A DNA stretch of 64,000 nucleotides from Litorilinea aerophila (GTDB taxonomy: Bacteria > Chloroflexota > Anaerolineae > Caldilineales > Caldilineaceae): positions 1-64,000 of the forward strand of contig NZ_VIGC02000007.1 of the NCBI RefSeq assembly GCF_006569185.2. Reading direction: 5' to 3'. Under the pieces are notes generated by a model. The model made no database searches and was not told the origin of the DNA. It saw only the letters and a program-made list of their open reading frames with translations. Below, in pieces: positions 9,201 to 16,835 of the stretch; position 1 is the first letter of the stretch; each line of letters begins with the position of its first letter. The position numbers were made by a program, and so were the translations under genes.

Positions 9201-9823
9201 AAGAAAATGCGGGATTCGCCGGTGGCTTCCAGCCACATGGGTGAGGCGATGTTGCCCTGCAGCTCGGGCAGGAAGCGTTCGAAATGGCCATCGCCCTTGC
9301 GGTCGATCCAGAGGTGGCCGGCGGTGCCGCCCCGGTAGCGCTTCCAGCGGGCGGGGTCGCCGGTGTTGCGGCCGATGACCACCTGACCCGCCGGCCCAAA
9401 GGCGATGGAGCGGGCCGCGCCGTAGGGCAGGGGCTCGACAGCCCCGTTGGGGCAGTCGGCGCGGATGGTGAAGAGGGCCATTTCCGCCGGAACCACCTGC
9501 CCGTAGTTGCTGGTGAAGATGATGCGTTCGCCGTCGGGCATCCAACCCACTACCCGGCAGTTACTGCTCAGGTAGGTGAGCCGTCGGGCCGGCCCACCCG
9601 GGGCCGGCATCACATAGACTTCGGGGGCTCCCTCTTCCCGGCCCACAAAGGCCAGGAGCTGGCCGTCCGGGGACAGCATGGGATAACTCACCTCGCCCAG
9701 GTTGCTGGTCAGGCGCCGGGCGGTACCGCCGCTGGCCGGCACGTGCCACAGGTCGTCTTCCGAAACGAAGACGATGTCTTCCTGGTGGATGGTGGGGAAC
9801 CGGTAGTAGCCGGATGTGGTCAT
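6269..9823 (-). CDS. Tricorn-type protease (S41-like) with acidic insertion
   Basis: 1184 residues, normal for tricorn. Residues 1-520 are WD40/propeller repeats (PMLSPDGQLLAFVG, DWSPDGRWLAYG). A very acidic linker runs from about 545 to 605, followed by Pro/Ala/Gly-rich sequence. The C-terminal half has the C1 domain, the GTSHAYEFGG histidine region, a PDZ domain (VGDVLLAINGQ) and the S41 core, with the nucleophile in AGSDGD (about S1065) and the late glutamate in NYGTEPDIEV. Tricorn degrades oligopeptides released by the proteasome or other proteases. No signal peptide is seen, so it is cytoplasmic. The acidic linker is not part of the archaeal enzyme and may bind metal or partners. A promoter is proposed at 9888-9917. 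Confidence 0.9.
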   Translation of the reverse strand: MTTSGYYRFPTIHQEDIVFVSEDDLWHVPASGGTARRLTSNLGEVSYPMLSPDGQLLAFVGREEGAPEVYVMPAPGGPARRLTYLSSNCRVVGWMPDGERIIFTSNYGQVVPAEMALFTIRADCPNGAVEPLPYGAARSIAFGPAGQVVIGRNTGDPARWKRYRGGTAGHLWIDRKGDGHFERFLPELQGNIASPMWLEATGESRIFFVSDHEGIGNLYSCRPDGSDLHRHTDHEAYYVRNPSSDGRRIVYHVGADLYVYDPVADREHQVDVAYHSPRVQRNRKFVDAGRYMDCARLHPSGKAIAMTTRGKIFTFANHEGPVIQHGKRDGVRYRQPDWLNDGRHLVVVSDEPGEETLEIYDITGTGEPRRLEGLDLGRVVELKVSPTDDKLALTNHRHELILVDLEQGSATVVDRSPYWNIAGFDWSPDGRWLAYGFGATMRTTEIRLYRLPEPAETAGEGDGGSAEDPSEASQGQIYTVTRPVLHDVQPAFDPDGKYLYFLSYREFNPVYDGLHFDLGFPWGMRPYLVTLQADLPNPFVPQPDWDEADEEEDEEAEEEGEELEEEDEGEEETPEEEDEEPEEDDQDDEADDSEDEAYQAGGRRATGAASPPPADPAPRNGQPGNGGQRKKVKPIRIDVEGIERRVLAFPVPDSRYGQIAGLPNKALFTVLPIHGQLDDDTGWDDEEEEAGTLRAYDFKEYKTETLAENVSSFQISRNHKKVLYTSGRRLRVIAAGQKAPTQSGPPRRTGWIDLRRVKVSVDPQREWEQMLREAWRLQRDHFWTEDMSQVDWQTVYHRYYALIERVSTRGEFSDLMWEMQGELGTSHAYEFGGDYRPRPYYGQGFLGAHFSWAPEAGGYRIDEIILGDPWDPKANSPLAAPGVDVQVGDVLLAINGQPLGPEVSPSQLLVNQAGNEVLLTLAPRPQDGAGGSNGEGPEASRPGNRLVIVRALESEVSARYRRWVEQNRRYVHEATDGRAGYVHIPDMSPRGYAEFHRGFLAEIERDGLIVDVRYNGGGHVSQLILEKLARRRIGYDLSRWGGLIPYPTESVAGPLVALTNEHAGSDGDIFCHSFKLLKLGPLVGKRTWGGVIGIEPKHPLVDGTITTQPEYSFWFADVGWQLENYGTEPDIEVDITPQDYREGRDPQLEQAVAEILRLLAETPILKPELDQRPSRALPKLPPRT

Positions 9824-9887
9824 GGTTTGGCCTCGATGGGTTGTTCGTTTTACCTGTGCAATGTCTGTTTCATATCCGTAAAATCAT

Positions 9888-9917
9888 AGTATAGCGCCGA
9901 TAAGATCCGGCGGCCAA
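9888..9917 (-). promoter_or_regulatory. Promoter of the tricorn gene
   Basis: On the minus strand TTGGCC (9912-9917) and TATACT (9888-9893) are 18 bp apart, 65 bases before the tricorn ATG. Confidence 0.5.
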
Positions 9918-9944
9918 ATAGTCGGAAACCGGGGGGAGGGTTGA

Positions 9945-9973
9945 TTGTGGTGCATCCGATTCCGGGCTATAAT
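9945..9973 (+). promoter_or_regulatory. Promoter of the lipoprotein hydrolase operon
   Basis: TTGTGG (9945-9950) and a perfect TATAAT (9968-9973) are 17 bp apart. Transcription from about 9980 leaves a leader of roughly 160 nt before 10141. The 317-base gap 9824-10140 between the divergent genes holds this promoter and the tricorn promoter, and no gene. Confidence 0.6.
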
Positions 9974-10140
9974 GTCCTACTGCTCTGGCAGAAGAGATTC
10001 GCCTACAGCAAAGGATCTCGCCGCAGCCATGCGGACGAGCAAGAGGACAGAGAGACCATGCCAGGGCAACTTTCAGCGTTCCCGGTGCCCGGAAGTGTGC
10101 GTACAGGGAATTCCCACATCGATTACCTGGACGGGTTGGC

Positions 10141-11454
10141 ATGAAGCTTCGTCGTAGATGTCCCGGTAGATGTCCCGTTTGGATGGCCGTGGCGGCTGGG
10201 CTGATCTTGGGCCTGGGCCTGATGGCCGGCTGCGCGCCCTCGCCCGAACTCAATGTCCTGGGCTACCTGGTGGCCCGGCGGCTGGGCACCCTGGACCCTG
10301 CCGCCCAGCACCGTGGCCCGGTGGGGAGCCTGGAGGGGATCGTGACTTCCGGCGGTCGTCCCCTGGCCGGGGCCACGGTGGTGGTGGCAGAGCGCCTGGG
10401 CCGCCCCCACGCGGCGCAGACGGACGCCGCCGGCCGCTTCCGCCTGGATGGCATCCCTGTGGGTCAGTACGTGCCGGCAGCCGTGGCGCCAGGTCACCAG
10501 GAGATGGTCCCCCGAGACTGGCTGGGCCTGGCCCGGCTGGTGACCATCCGGGGTGGCCAGGTGACCCAGGCGCCGCCCCTGGCGTTGCAGCCCTACCTGC
10601 CGCCGCCCCTGCCCGAAGACCTGGCCGGAGCCGTGGCGTTGACCCACACCGGCACCTGGACGGCCACCACCAATTTCCCACCGGGGGCCGCGGCTCAGGT
10701 GATGGCCTTTTCCTTCCAGTGGGCAGGCGCCCAGGTCGATTCCCTGCGCCTCTACCTGCCTCCGTCGGCCCAGGAGGGGGAATCCTTCCCGTGGCTTTTC
10801 ATGGTCTATCCCACCCACGTGGATAACTGGCAGCCGGTGAGCGTGGCCTTTGCTTCCCAGGGATACGCCATGGTGGCCATCTCGCCTGTGGGGGAGCGGG
10901 GCATGGACATTGACGCTCATACCCGGGATGCCCGGGTGGCCTTTGAGCTGGCCCGGCAGGGCGCGCTTTCCCGGCACATCTTGTCGGGGCAGGCCATCTT
11001 CCTGGGCGGGAGCTTCAGCAGCGCCATCGTGCCGCGGCTCCTGCGGGACGTGGGGGAACATGCCGCGGCCTGGGTCAGCGTGGGGGGGATCAGCAACGCC
11101 TTCTCCCTGGCGGCCGACTTTTATGCCGGCCGGCTGGAGATGCCGCCCCAGTACGAGCTGGCGGTGCCGGCCCTGGGGCCGCCCAACGTCTATCCGCTGC
11201 CTTTCCTGCGCGCCTCGCCGGTCTACTGGGCCGGGGATCTGCCGCCGACCATGTTGGTGCATACCGACGCTGACCGCATCGCGCCCATCACCCAGGCCTA
11301 CGAGTTCGAAGCCGCCCTGCGCGCGGCCGGCGTGCCGGTGCAGGTGTATTATTATCAGGATGTGAGCCATTACCTGCAGATCGGAGAGGACCTGACGGAC
11401 GTGGGCGTGGAAATGTACTATCGTATTCTGGAGTTCATCGAGGTCTACCGGTGA
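10141..11454 (+). CDS. Lipoprotein with carboxypeptidase-regulatory-like domain and alpha/beta hydrolase domain
   Basis: 437 residues. A basic N-terminus and hydrophobic stretch end in the lipobox LMAGC (about 32), so it is an anchored lipoprotein. Residues 60-120 form a transthyretin-like domain (GSLEGIVTSGGRPLAGATVV, then DAAGRFRLDGIPVGQY). From about 180 there is an alpha/beta hydrolase with nucleophile region LGGSFSSA (about 300), acid in HTDADRIAP and histidine in DVSHYLQI. It probably hydrolyses an ester or peptide at the cell surface; the substrate is unknown. It lies 39 bases before the YgfZ gene, whose function seems unrelated. Confidence 0.8.
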   Translation: MKLRRRCPGRCPVWMAVAAGLILGLGLMAGCAPSPELNVLGYLVARRLGTLDPAAQHRGPVGSLEGIVTSGGRPLAGATVVVAERLGRPHAAQTDAAGRFRLDGIPVGQYVPAAVAPGHQEMVPRDWLGLARLVTIRGGQVTQAPPLALQPYLPPPLPEDLAGAVALTHTGTWTATTNFPPGAAAQVMAFSFQWAGAQVDSLRLYLPPSAQEGESFPWLFMVYPTHVDNWQPVSVAFASQGYAMVAISPVGERGMDIDAHTRDARVAFELARQGALSRHILSGQAIFLGGSFSSAIVPRLLRDVGEHAAAWVSVGGISNAFSLAADFYAGRLEMPPQYELAVPALGPPNVYPLPFLRASPVYWAGDLPPTMLVHTDADRIAPITQAYEFEAALRAAGVPVQVYYYQDVSHYLQIGEDLTDVGVEMYYRILEFIEVYR

Positions 11455-11493
11455 TGCAGCCGGTGACCCAGAGCCTGTGAGGATAGGAGCATC

Positions 11494-12483
11494 ATGACCG
11501 AATCTGTGACGACTGTTCGCCAGGACGAATACGCCGCCCTGCAGGAGGGTGTGGCCTTGCAGGAGCGGCCGGACGCCGGCGTGTTGCGGTTGACCGGGGC
11601 CGATCGTGCCGACTTTCTGCACCGCATGACCACCAATCACATCAACGGGCTGCGGCCTGGTCAGGCGGCAGTGACGGTACTCACCAGCCCCACGGCCCGG
11701 ATCCTCTTTGTCTTCACCGTCATCTGCCGGCAGGAGGATCTCCTGCTGCTGGCGGCACCCCACCAGGCCTCGGCCCTGGCCCGACACCTGCGTGGGCAGA
11801 TCTTCTTCATGGATCAGGTGAGTGTGGAGGATCTCAGCGCCGGCTACCTGCAGCTCCGGCTGATGGGGCCCGCCGCCGGGGAGATCCTGCAGAACCTGGG
11901 CTTTACGTTGTCCCAGGCGCCGGAGGGGCAGTGGCAGGAAGTGGATGGCCTCCTGGCCGTCCGCCAGATGGCGTACGACGTGCCGGGCTTTGCCCTGGCG
12001 GTGCCGACCGACAAAGGGGCTGAGTGGGTGGAACGGCTGGTACAGATGGGAGCCCTGCGCCTGGAGGCAGATGCGGCCTACACGGCTCGCCGGGTGGAGC
12101 TGGGGCGTCCGGCGCCGGGCCATGAGCTGGTGGAGGCCTACAACCCCCTGGAGGCGGGGCTGGCCTGGGCCTGTGCCGAGAACAAGGGGTGTTACACCGG
12201 CCAGGAGATCATTGCCCGCCAGATCACCTACGACAAGGTGACCAAAACCCTGGTCGGCCTGCGCTGCCAGGCACCGGTGGCCGAGGGGGCCGACATTCTG
12301 GCCGACGGCCGCGCCGTGGGCACGGTGACCACCGCGGCCTTCAGCCCGACCCTGGGGGAACCCGTCGCCCTGGCCGTCGTCCGTCGCTCCCACAATGGTG
12401 CGGGTACCCCGGTGACGGTGGATGGCATCGAGGCGGAGGTCGCGTCCCTGCCATTGATCCAGCCAGAGGGGTCGGGATCATGA
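11494..12483 (+). CDS. ygfZ: YgfZ/GcvT-like folate-binding protein
   Basis: 329 residues. The family signature [13 protein letters not shown] (about 229-241) is the K-G-C-x-x-G-Q-E motif of YgfZ/IBA57. The remainder has the three-domain aminomethyltransferase-like fold ([19 protein letters not shown] near the start). YgfZ proteins bind folate and help maintain Fe-S enzymes such as MiaB and lipoyl synthase. The true GcvT of glycine cleavage lacks the KGC motif, which makes GcvT less likely. The stop overlaps the next start (ATGA), indicating coupling to a LipM-like gene, which fits a role around lipoylation. Confidence 0.82.
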   Translation: MTESVTTVRQDEYAALQEGVALQERPDAGVLRLTGADRADFLHRMTTNHINGLRPGQAAVTVLTSPTARILFVFTVICRQEDLLLLAAPHQASALARHLRGQIFFMDQVSVEDLSAGYLQLRLMGPAAGEILQNLGFTLSQAPEGQWQEVDGLLAVRQMAYDVPGFALAVPTDKGAEWVERLVQMGALRLEADAAYTARRVELGRPAPGHELVEAYNPLEAGLAWACAENKGCYTGQEIIARQITYDKVTKTLVGLRCQAPVAEGADILADGRAVGTVTTAAFSPTLGEPVALAVVRRSHNGAGTPVTVDGIEAEVASLPLIQPEGSGS

Positions 12484-13337
12484 CCAACGACGTGTTACCG
12501 GCCCTGGAACCGGCTACCTGGCGCCTGATCGTGGACGAGGCCCCCCGCTCCGGTGCAGCCAACATGGCTCTGGACCAGGCGGTGGCAGAGGCCTGTGCCG
12601 CTGGGGAGAGCCTGCCCACCCTGCGTTTCTACCGGTGGGAGCCGCCGGCGGTCAGCCTGGGCCGTCACCAGCGCATCGAGGAGATCGATCTGGAGGCCGT
12701 GGCTGCCCGGGGCTACGAAGTGGTGCGCCGCCCCACCGGCGGACGGGCCATCCTCCACATCGATGAGTTCACCTACTCGGTGGCTGCGCCCGCCCAGGAG
12801 CCTCGGGTACGGGGCAGCGTGATGGACGCCTATCTCCGGCTGAGCAACGCGCTGCTGGCGGGGCTCCAGGCCCTGGGGGTGGCAGCTGAGAAGGCTGGCG
12901 GCCATGTGCGGGCAGGTCCGGATGTTTCGGCGGCCTGTTTCGAGGTGCCCAGCGCCTACGAGATCACCGCGGGGGGGCGGAAGCTCATGGGCAGCGCCCA
13001 GAGCCGCCGGGCCGGCTACGTGCTGCAGCATGGCAGCCTTCCCCTGGTGGGCGACATCGGCCGGCTGGTGGATGTGTTGCGGCTGGAGCCGGCAGCCGCC
13101 GCACGGCTGCGCCAGGAGCTGGTGAACCGGGCCTGTACCCTGGCCCAGGCCCTGGGCGTGGCCGAGGACGCCCCCCAGGTCCAGTTCGAGCAGGTGGCCC
13201 AGGCCATGGCTGAGGGCTTCCGCACGGTGCTGAACCTGACCCTGCAGCCCGGCCAGCCCACCCCCGCCGAGCTACGCCGGGCAGCCCAGTTGATTCGGGA
13301 GCGTTTTGCCGATCCCGAGTGGACCCATCGCCCTTGA
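12480..13337 (+). CDS. lipM: Octanoyltransferase LipM-like (biotin/lipoate protein ligase family)
   Basis: 285 residues, starting at the ATG that overlaps the previous stop. Family motifs are [11 protein letters not shown] (lipoyl-binding loop, about 82-92) and [20 protein letters not shown], followed by [17 protein letters not shown]. The cysteine before FEVPS (about 159) corresponds to the catalytic cysteine of LipM. LipM moves octanoyl from acyl carrier protein to GcvH or E2 domains before sulfur insertion by LipA. The family also includes LplA ligases, but LplA lacks this cysteine. I therefore favour LipM. Coupling with YgfZ suggests a lipoate/Fe-S unit. Confidence 0.75.
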   Translation: MTNDVLPALEPATWRLIVDEAPRSGAANMALDQAVAEACAAGESLPTLRFYRWEPPAVSLGRHQRIEEIDLEAVAARGYEVVRRPTGGRAILHIDEFTYSVAAPAQEPRVRGSVMDAYLRLSNALLAGLQALGVAAEKAGGHVRAGPDVSAACFEVPSAYEITAGGRKLMGSAQSRRAGYVLQHGSLPLVGDIGRLVDVLRLEPAAAARLRQELVNRACTLAQALGVAEDAPQVQFEQVAQAMAEGFRTVLNLTLQPGQPTPAELRRAAQLIRERFADPEWTHRP

Positions 13338-13644
13338 GTTTCGTTTTCGGCCCCAGATTGCCCAGATAACACGGATTCCACAGATCAAGCTGGATGAAAA
13401 TCTGTGTCCATCTGTGCAGTCTGTGGATCCAATTGGCGAAGACCGTGTTCCCAGAGTGGAGTCGGCATCTTGTCCTGAGGGAACACGGATTGACCCGGAT
13501 TGGGCGGCCCGGTCTCCTGGTCGGACATCTGCGCCAAACGGGACGGGAACCCATGTCACGCAGGGATGCGTGACCTATGGATCGTGATGAAAGTGGTTTC
13601 GACAGCGGAGTCATCCTTGTTCTCCCTTGGCGGGAGCATCAACC
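13338..13644. repeat. Intergenic repeats: CTGTG-type imperfect repeats and a GTCACGCA palindrome
   Basis: 307 bases without a gene. Around 13370-13435 the sequence repeats near-copies of ATCTGTG and TCTGTGGATC, with GAACACGGATT further on. This resembles a dispersed low-complexity repeat found in many GC-rich bacteria. At 13555-13574 there is a palindrome GTCACGCA-GGGA-TGCGTGAC, which recurs almost identically at 47149-47168. Confidence 0.55.
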
Positions 13645-13932
13645 ATGGCCGTTGGACTGCTGACCCTGGAATTGTATCTGCCCCTGAACGACAGCTTGAA
13701 GGGCAAACGGGGCATCCTGAAGCCCCTGATCGCCCGCCTGCGCCGGGAGTTCAACGTCTCGGTCTGTGAGGCCGACGCCCAGGATGTGCTCACCCGGGCC
13801 GTATTGGAGGTGGTGTGCGTCAGCCAGAACCGCGCGCTGGCCCACCGCCATCTCCAGGCGGTGGCCAATCGGGTGGAGAGCTGGCGCATGGATGCCCAGC
13901 TTATCGATTATTTCATCGAGATGCTGGATTGA
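13645..13932 (+). CDS. ylxP: DUF503 / YlxP family protein
   Basis: 95 residues, the usual length. It starts [20 protein letters not shown], includes [20 protein letters not shown] and ends in the typical amphipathic tail. DUF503 proteins are small ferredoxin-like proteins often found beside rbfA, truB or infB; their biochemical role is not settled. Here the gene stands alone between lipM and a truncated DUF1028 gene. The ATG at 13645 is preferred over an upstream in-frame TTG because the conserved domain begins exactly there and GGCGGGAG lies about 10 bases upstream. Confidence 0.85.
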   Translation: MAVGLLTLELYLPLNDSLKGKRGILKPLIARLRREFNVSVCEADAQDVLTRAVLEVVCVSQNRALAHRHLQAVANRVESWRMDAQLIDYFIEMLD

Positions 13933-13947
13933 TTGGCGGGGACCGGT

Positions 13948-14346
13948 TCAATATTTGACCCGACTGAAGAGGCGGAGCCCTTCCTGGCCATACTCCTGCT
14001 CGATCTGGCGGGCATGTTCCACCACCAGGTCGTAAATGCGCCGGAGTTCCGCCACAGGGTTTGGGTGGCCGTCCACCCGCAGGTTGTGGTACATGCGTGG
14101 GGCGGGGCTGGCCACCAGCAGGGCTGCTGACTGCTTCCCCCGCTTGTCGCCACCCGCCTGCTGTCCGGCCTCCAGCCCTTGCAGCAGGCAGGCGCTCAAC
14201 GCTTCCCCTTGTTGGGCGGCAGCTTCGAAGGCCCTGGCCATGGCCTCCACCACCTGGGGGCCGACCAGCATATTGCCGGCCACGGTGTAGTGATGTCCCG
14301 CTTCGTGACCGGCCCATGCCACACACAAGTCACCGGTGAAGGTCAT
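13948..14346 (-). pseudogene. DUF1028 family protein, N-terminal half missing
   Basis: The readable 132 residues start at MTFTGDLCVAWAGHEAGHHY and continue VAGNMLVGPQVVEAMARAFE and KQSAALLVASPAPRMYHNLR. This is the C-terminal half of DUF1028, an Ntn-hydrolase-like family of about 220-300 residues. The missing half normally begins with MTFSIVARD-like sequence and the catalytic region. Upstream of the apparent ATG lie a TTTG repeat and the promoter of the opposite gene, so the 5' half has been deleted. No ribosome-binding site is seen. It is most likely a remnant, although expression of a short protein cannot be excluded. Confidence 0.7.
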
Positions 14347-14347
14347 T

Positions 14348-14366
14348 GTTTGTTTGTTTGTTTTTG
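14348..14366. repeat. TTTG tetranucleotide repeat
   Basis: About four to five units of TTTG at the truncated end of the DUF1028 remnant and just upstream of the DegT promoter -35 box. It is unusual in such GC-rich DNA and could vary in length by slippage. Confidence 0.7.
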
Positions 14367-14370
14367 CTTG

Positions 14371-14399
14371 TTGACGACTTTTTTTATCTCCAGTATGAT
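14371..14399 (+). promoter_or_regulatory. Promoter of the DegT-led catabolic cluster
   Basis: TTGACG (14371-14376) and TATGAT (14394-14399) are exactly 17 bp apart, 75 bases before the ATG at 14474. Confidence 0.65.
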
Positions 14400-14473
14400 C
14401 TCTGGCAGCATTACCCCGAAGACTCCCGTCGACCGTTCACCCGCCCCTTTCCCAACCGAAGGACGAACCGATC

Positions 14474-15760
14474 ATGTATCCATCCCCAGAGGCTTCAGAG
14501 CATGCGCTGGCCATCCACGGGGCGCCGCCGGCCAAGCGACGGCCAGATCCACCCATGTTCCCGGGTGGCATGGCCATTGACCAGGAGGAAGAAGAGGCGG
14601 TGCTGGAAGTGCTCCGCTCGAAACGGCTCTTCCGCTACTACGGGCCCGGCGATACCCCGTCTAAAGTGGAAGCCCTGGAGCAGGCCTTTGCCCAATTCAT
14701 GGGCGTCCGCTACAGCGTGGCGGTCACCTCGGGCACGGCTGCGCTGACCTGCGGCCTGCACGGCATCGGCGTCGGGCCCGGCGACGAGGTGATCGTCCCG
14801 GCCTACACCTGGATCGCCTCGGCCGCCGCAGTGGTCAGCGCCGGGGCCATCCCCATCGTGGCGGAGGTGGACGACACCCTGTTGCTGGATCCGGCGGATG
14901 TGGAGGCCAAGATCACCCCCTACACCCGAGCCATCATGCCGGTCCACATGCGGGGCGCGCCCTGCCCCATGGACGAGATTCTGGCCATCGCCCGCAAGCA
15001 CAACCTCCAGGTCATCGAAGACACGGCCCAGGCAGACGGCGCCAGTTACCGGGGCCAGCGCCTGGGCACCTTCGGCGATGTGGGCTGCTTCAGCCTCCAG
15101 TTCAACAAGATCATCACCTCCGGCGAAGGCGGCATGGTGGTCACCAACGACCAGGAGGTCTGGAAGCGGGCGCTGATGTACCACGATGTCATCGCACCCC
15201 AGCGGGCCGGTATCCCCACGGAGGAGCTCCTCTGTGGCACCAACTACCGCATGCCGGAGCTCCTGGGCGCGGTGGGCCTGGTGCAGCTCCGGCGTCTGGA
15301 TGGACTGCTGGCGGCCATGCGCGCCCGCAAGCAGATGATCCAGGCCGGCATGGCCGACGTGGCCCGGCGCAAGGGCATCACCTTCCGACGCCTCACCGAC
15401 CCGGAGGGGGACGCCGCCATCGCCCTCATCTTCTTTGTGGACACGCCAGAGACAGCCCAACGGGTGGCCAAGGCCCTGCAGGCGGAAAACATCGGCGCCA
15501 GCACCCTCTACCACCCCGACCACCTGGACTACCACGTCTACGCCCACTGGGTGCCCATCCTGGAGCAGCGGACCTGGACGCCCAGCGGGGGGCCTTGGCG
15601 GAACGCCCGGCGGGAGATCCGCTACCACAAGGACATGTGCCCCCGCAGCCTGGAGCTGCTGGGCCGGGCCGTCCACCTGAACGTCAGCCCCCTGCTCACC
15701 AACGAAGATGTGGAGGAGACCATCGAAGGGTTGAACCGGGTGCTCCATGCGCTGGCGTGA
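14474..15760 (+). CDS. DegT/DnrJ/EryC1/StrS family PLP aminotransferase
   Basis: 428 residues. TSGTAALTCGLHGIGVGPGD (about 91) binds the cofactor phosphate, EDTAQADGASY (about 184) contains the pyridine-binding Asp region, and the Schiff-base lysine is in SLQFNKIITSGEGGM (about 213). The family transaminates keto sugars, usually nucleotide-linked but in some cases free, with glutamate or glutamine as donor. It is followed by a deacetylase and a creatininase-family protein, suggesting work on an amino sugar. The start has GAAGGA upstream and a strong promoter. A start at a later ATG is possible, because the first 30 residues are not conserved in the family as I recall it. Confidence 0.85.
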   Translation: MYPSPEASEHALAIHGAPPAKRRPDPPMFPGGMAIDQEEEEAVLEVLRSKRLFRYYGPGDTPSKVEALEQAFAQFMGVRYSVAVTSGTAALTCGLHGIGVGPGDEVIVPAYTWIASAAAVVSAGAIPIVAEVDDTLLLDPADVEAKITPYTRAIMPVHMRGAPCPMDEILAIARKHNLQVIEDTAQADGASYRGQRLGTFGDVGCFSLQFNKIITSGEGGMVVTNDQEVWKRALMYHDVIAPQRAGIPTEELLCGTNYRMPELLGAVGLVQLRRLDGLLAAMRARKQMIQAGMADVARRKGITFRRLTDPEGDAAIALIFFVDTPETAQRVAKALQAENIGASTLYHPDHLDYHVYAHWVPILEQRTWTPSGGPWRNARREIRYHKDMCPRSLELLGRAVHLNVSPLLTNEDVEETIEGLNRVLHALA

Positions 15761-15781
15761 AGTGTGGGGTGCCGCACGTAG

Positions 15782-15886
15782 GTCATGTATCCCGGCGTGA
15801 CAGGGATGCAGGGAGCCCGGGCACGCCTGTCCGGCCAGGAGGCCGGACCTACGGTGTGGCGTGTAAGTCACGCATTCCAGCGTGAC
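15782..15886. repeat. Intergenic hairpin repeats (GTCACGC palindromes and GGCCGGACCTACGG hairpin)
   Basis: Between the DegT and deacetylase genes there is a degenerate GTCATG/CGTGAC pair (15782-15801). A GTCCGGCC-AGGA-GGCCGGAC hairpin at 15829-15848 is followed by CTACGG, and a GTCACGC/GCGTGAC hairpin lies at 15867-15886. All three recur elsewhere in the window. Confidence 0.65.
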
Positions 15887-15907
15887 GATGGTGCTGGGGA
15901 GAACCGT

Positions 15908-16798
15908 ATGACCACCTTTGTCTGGAGCATTGACGATGCGGGGGCGGGCGACCACGCCATGGTGGAATCCCTGCGCCGCATGTGTGCGTTTTTCGATTCC
16001 CGCGGGCTGCCATCCACCTGGTTCGTGGTGCCCAAGGCCCGGGGCAAGCCCCTCTCGGCCGAGTGGCAGGAGGCGTTGGCCATGGCCCGGGACGCCGGCC
16101 ACGACCTCCAGCTCCACGGTCTGACCCACGAGGATTGCTACGAGTTTGGCCCGCCCGCCTGGCCCGCCACCAGCATCGTGCCCACCATGCAGGAGGAGTT
16201 CGACCGGCGCCGGGACGAGTTGCTGCCCCGCTACACGGTGGAGAACCTGCGGGCGCGCCTGGAGGAAGGCCTGGCCATCTTCGAGCGGGCGCTGGCCATC
16301 CGCCCCACCGTCTTCCGGGCGCCCTGTGGCGCCATCTCCAAGGCCATGTTCGCCGCGCTGGCGCAGGTGGGCATCCGCTATCACACGGTGATGTACCTCA
16401 GCGGCGGCTACCAACACCTGCCCCACAACAGCGGCGTGTTGGCGCAGCCCTGGACGACGGCCATCCCCCACCGGCCCTTCCGCTGGTACAGCGACGTGGT
16501 GGAGGTGCCCATTCTCAACGAGTACACCTGGCGGGGGGCGGGTCAACGCAGCCAGGAGTTCATCGACCTGGCCCGCCAGGAAGTGGCGCGCATCGCCGCG
16601 GTCAGCCCGGTGGCCGTGATCCTGATGCACACCCACGGCATCGCCGACGATTACGACCACGCGTTTCGGCTGGTGGACGCGGTGGCCGAACAGGTTCTGC
16701 GCCAGAGCGACCGCTTCGCCACCCTGGGTGAGCTGGCTGCGTCCGGCGAGCTGGATGCGGCGGCCCTCGACACCGGCCCGGACATTTTGTCCTTCTAA
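15908..16798 (+). CDS. Polysaccharide deacetylase (NodB homology) family
   Basis: 296 residues. Motif 1 is SIDDAG with the catalytic/metal Asp pair (about 8-9). Motif 2 is HGLTH (about 72-76), the zinc histidines. Motif 3 is RAPCGAISKAM (about 137), and the late histidine is in MHTHGIADDY. The fold removes N- or O-acetyl groups from sugars, or opens cyclic amides in the related PuuE-type enzymes. There is no signal peptide, so it acts in the cytoplasm, which argues against cell-wall chitin or xylan. Together with DegT and creatininase-type genes it may deacylate an imported amino-sugar derivative. ATG 15908 follows GGGGAGAA; upstream in-frame sequence is repeat DNA. Confidence 0.82.
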   Translation: MTTFVWSIDDAGAGDHAMVESLRRMCAFFDSRGLPSTWFVVPKARGKPLSAEWQEALAMARDAGHDLQLHGLTHEDCYEFGPPAWPATSIVPTMQEEFDRRRDELLPRYTVENLRARLEEGLAIFERALAIRPTVFRAPCGAISKAMFAALAQVGIRYHTVMYLSGGYQHLPHNSGVLAQPWTTAIPHRPFRWYSDVVEVPILNEYTWRGAGQRSQEFIDLARQEVARIAAVSPVAVILMHTHGIADDYDHAFRLVDAVAEQVLRQSDRFATLGELAASGELDAAALDTGPDILSF

Positions 16799-16835
16799 CC
16801 ACCACCTTCTACCCCATTACAAGGAGCAACCCGTT

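Noticed and set aside
14495-16660. 721-codon open frame on the minus strand
   Set aside because: Antisense to the DegT and deacetylase genes, with His/Gly/Val-rich sequence typical of the complement of GC-rich coding DNA and no domain.
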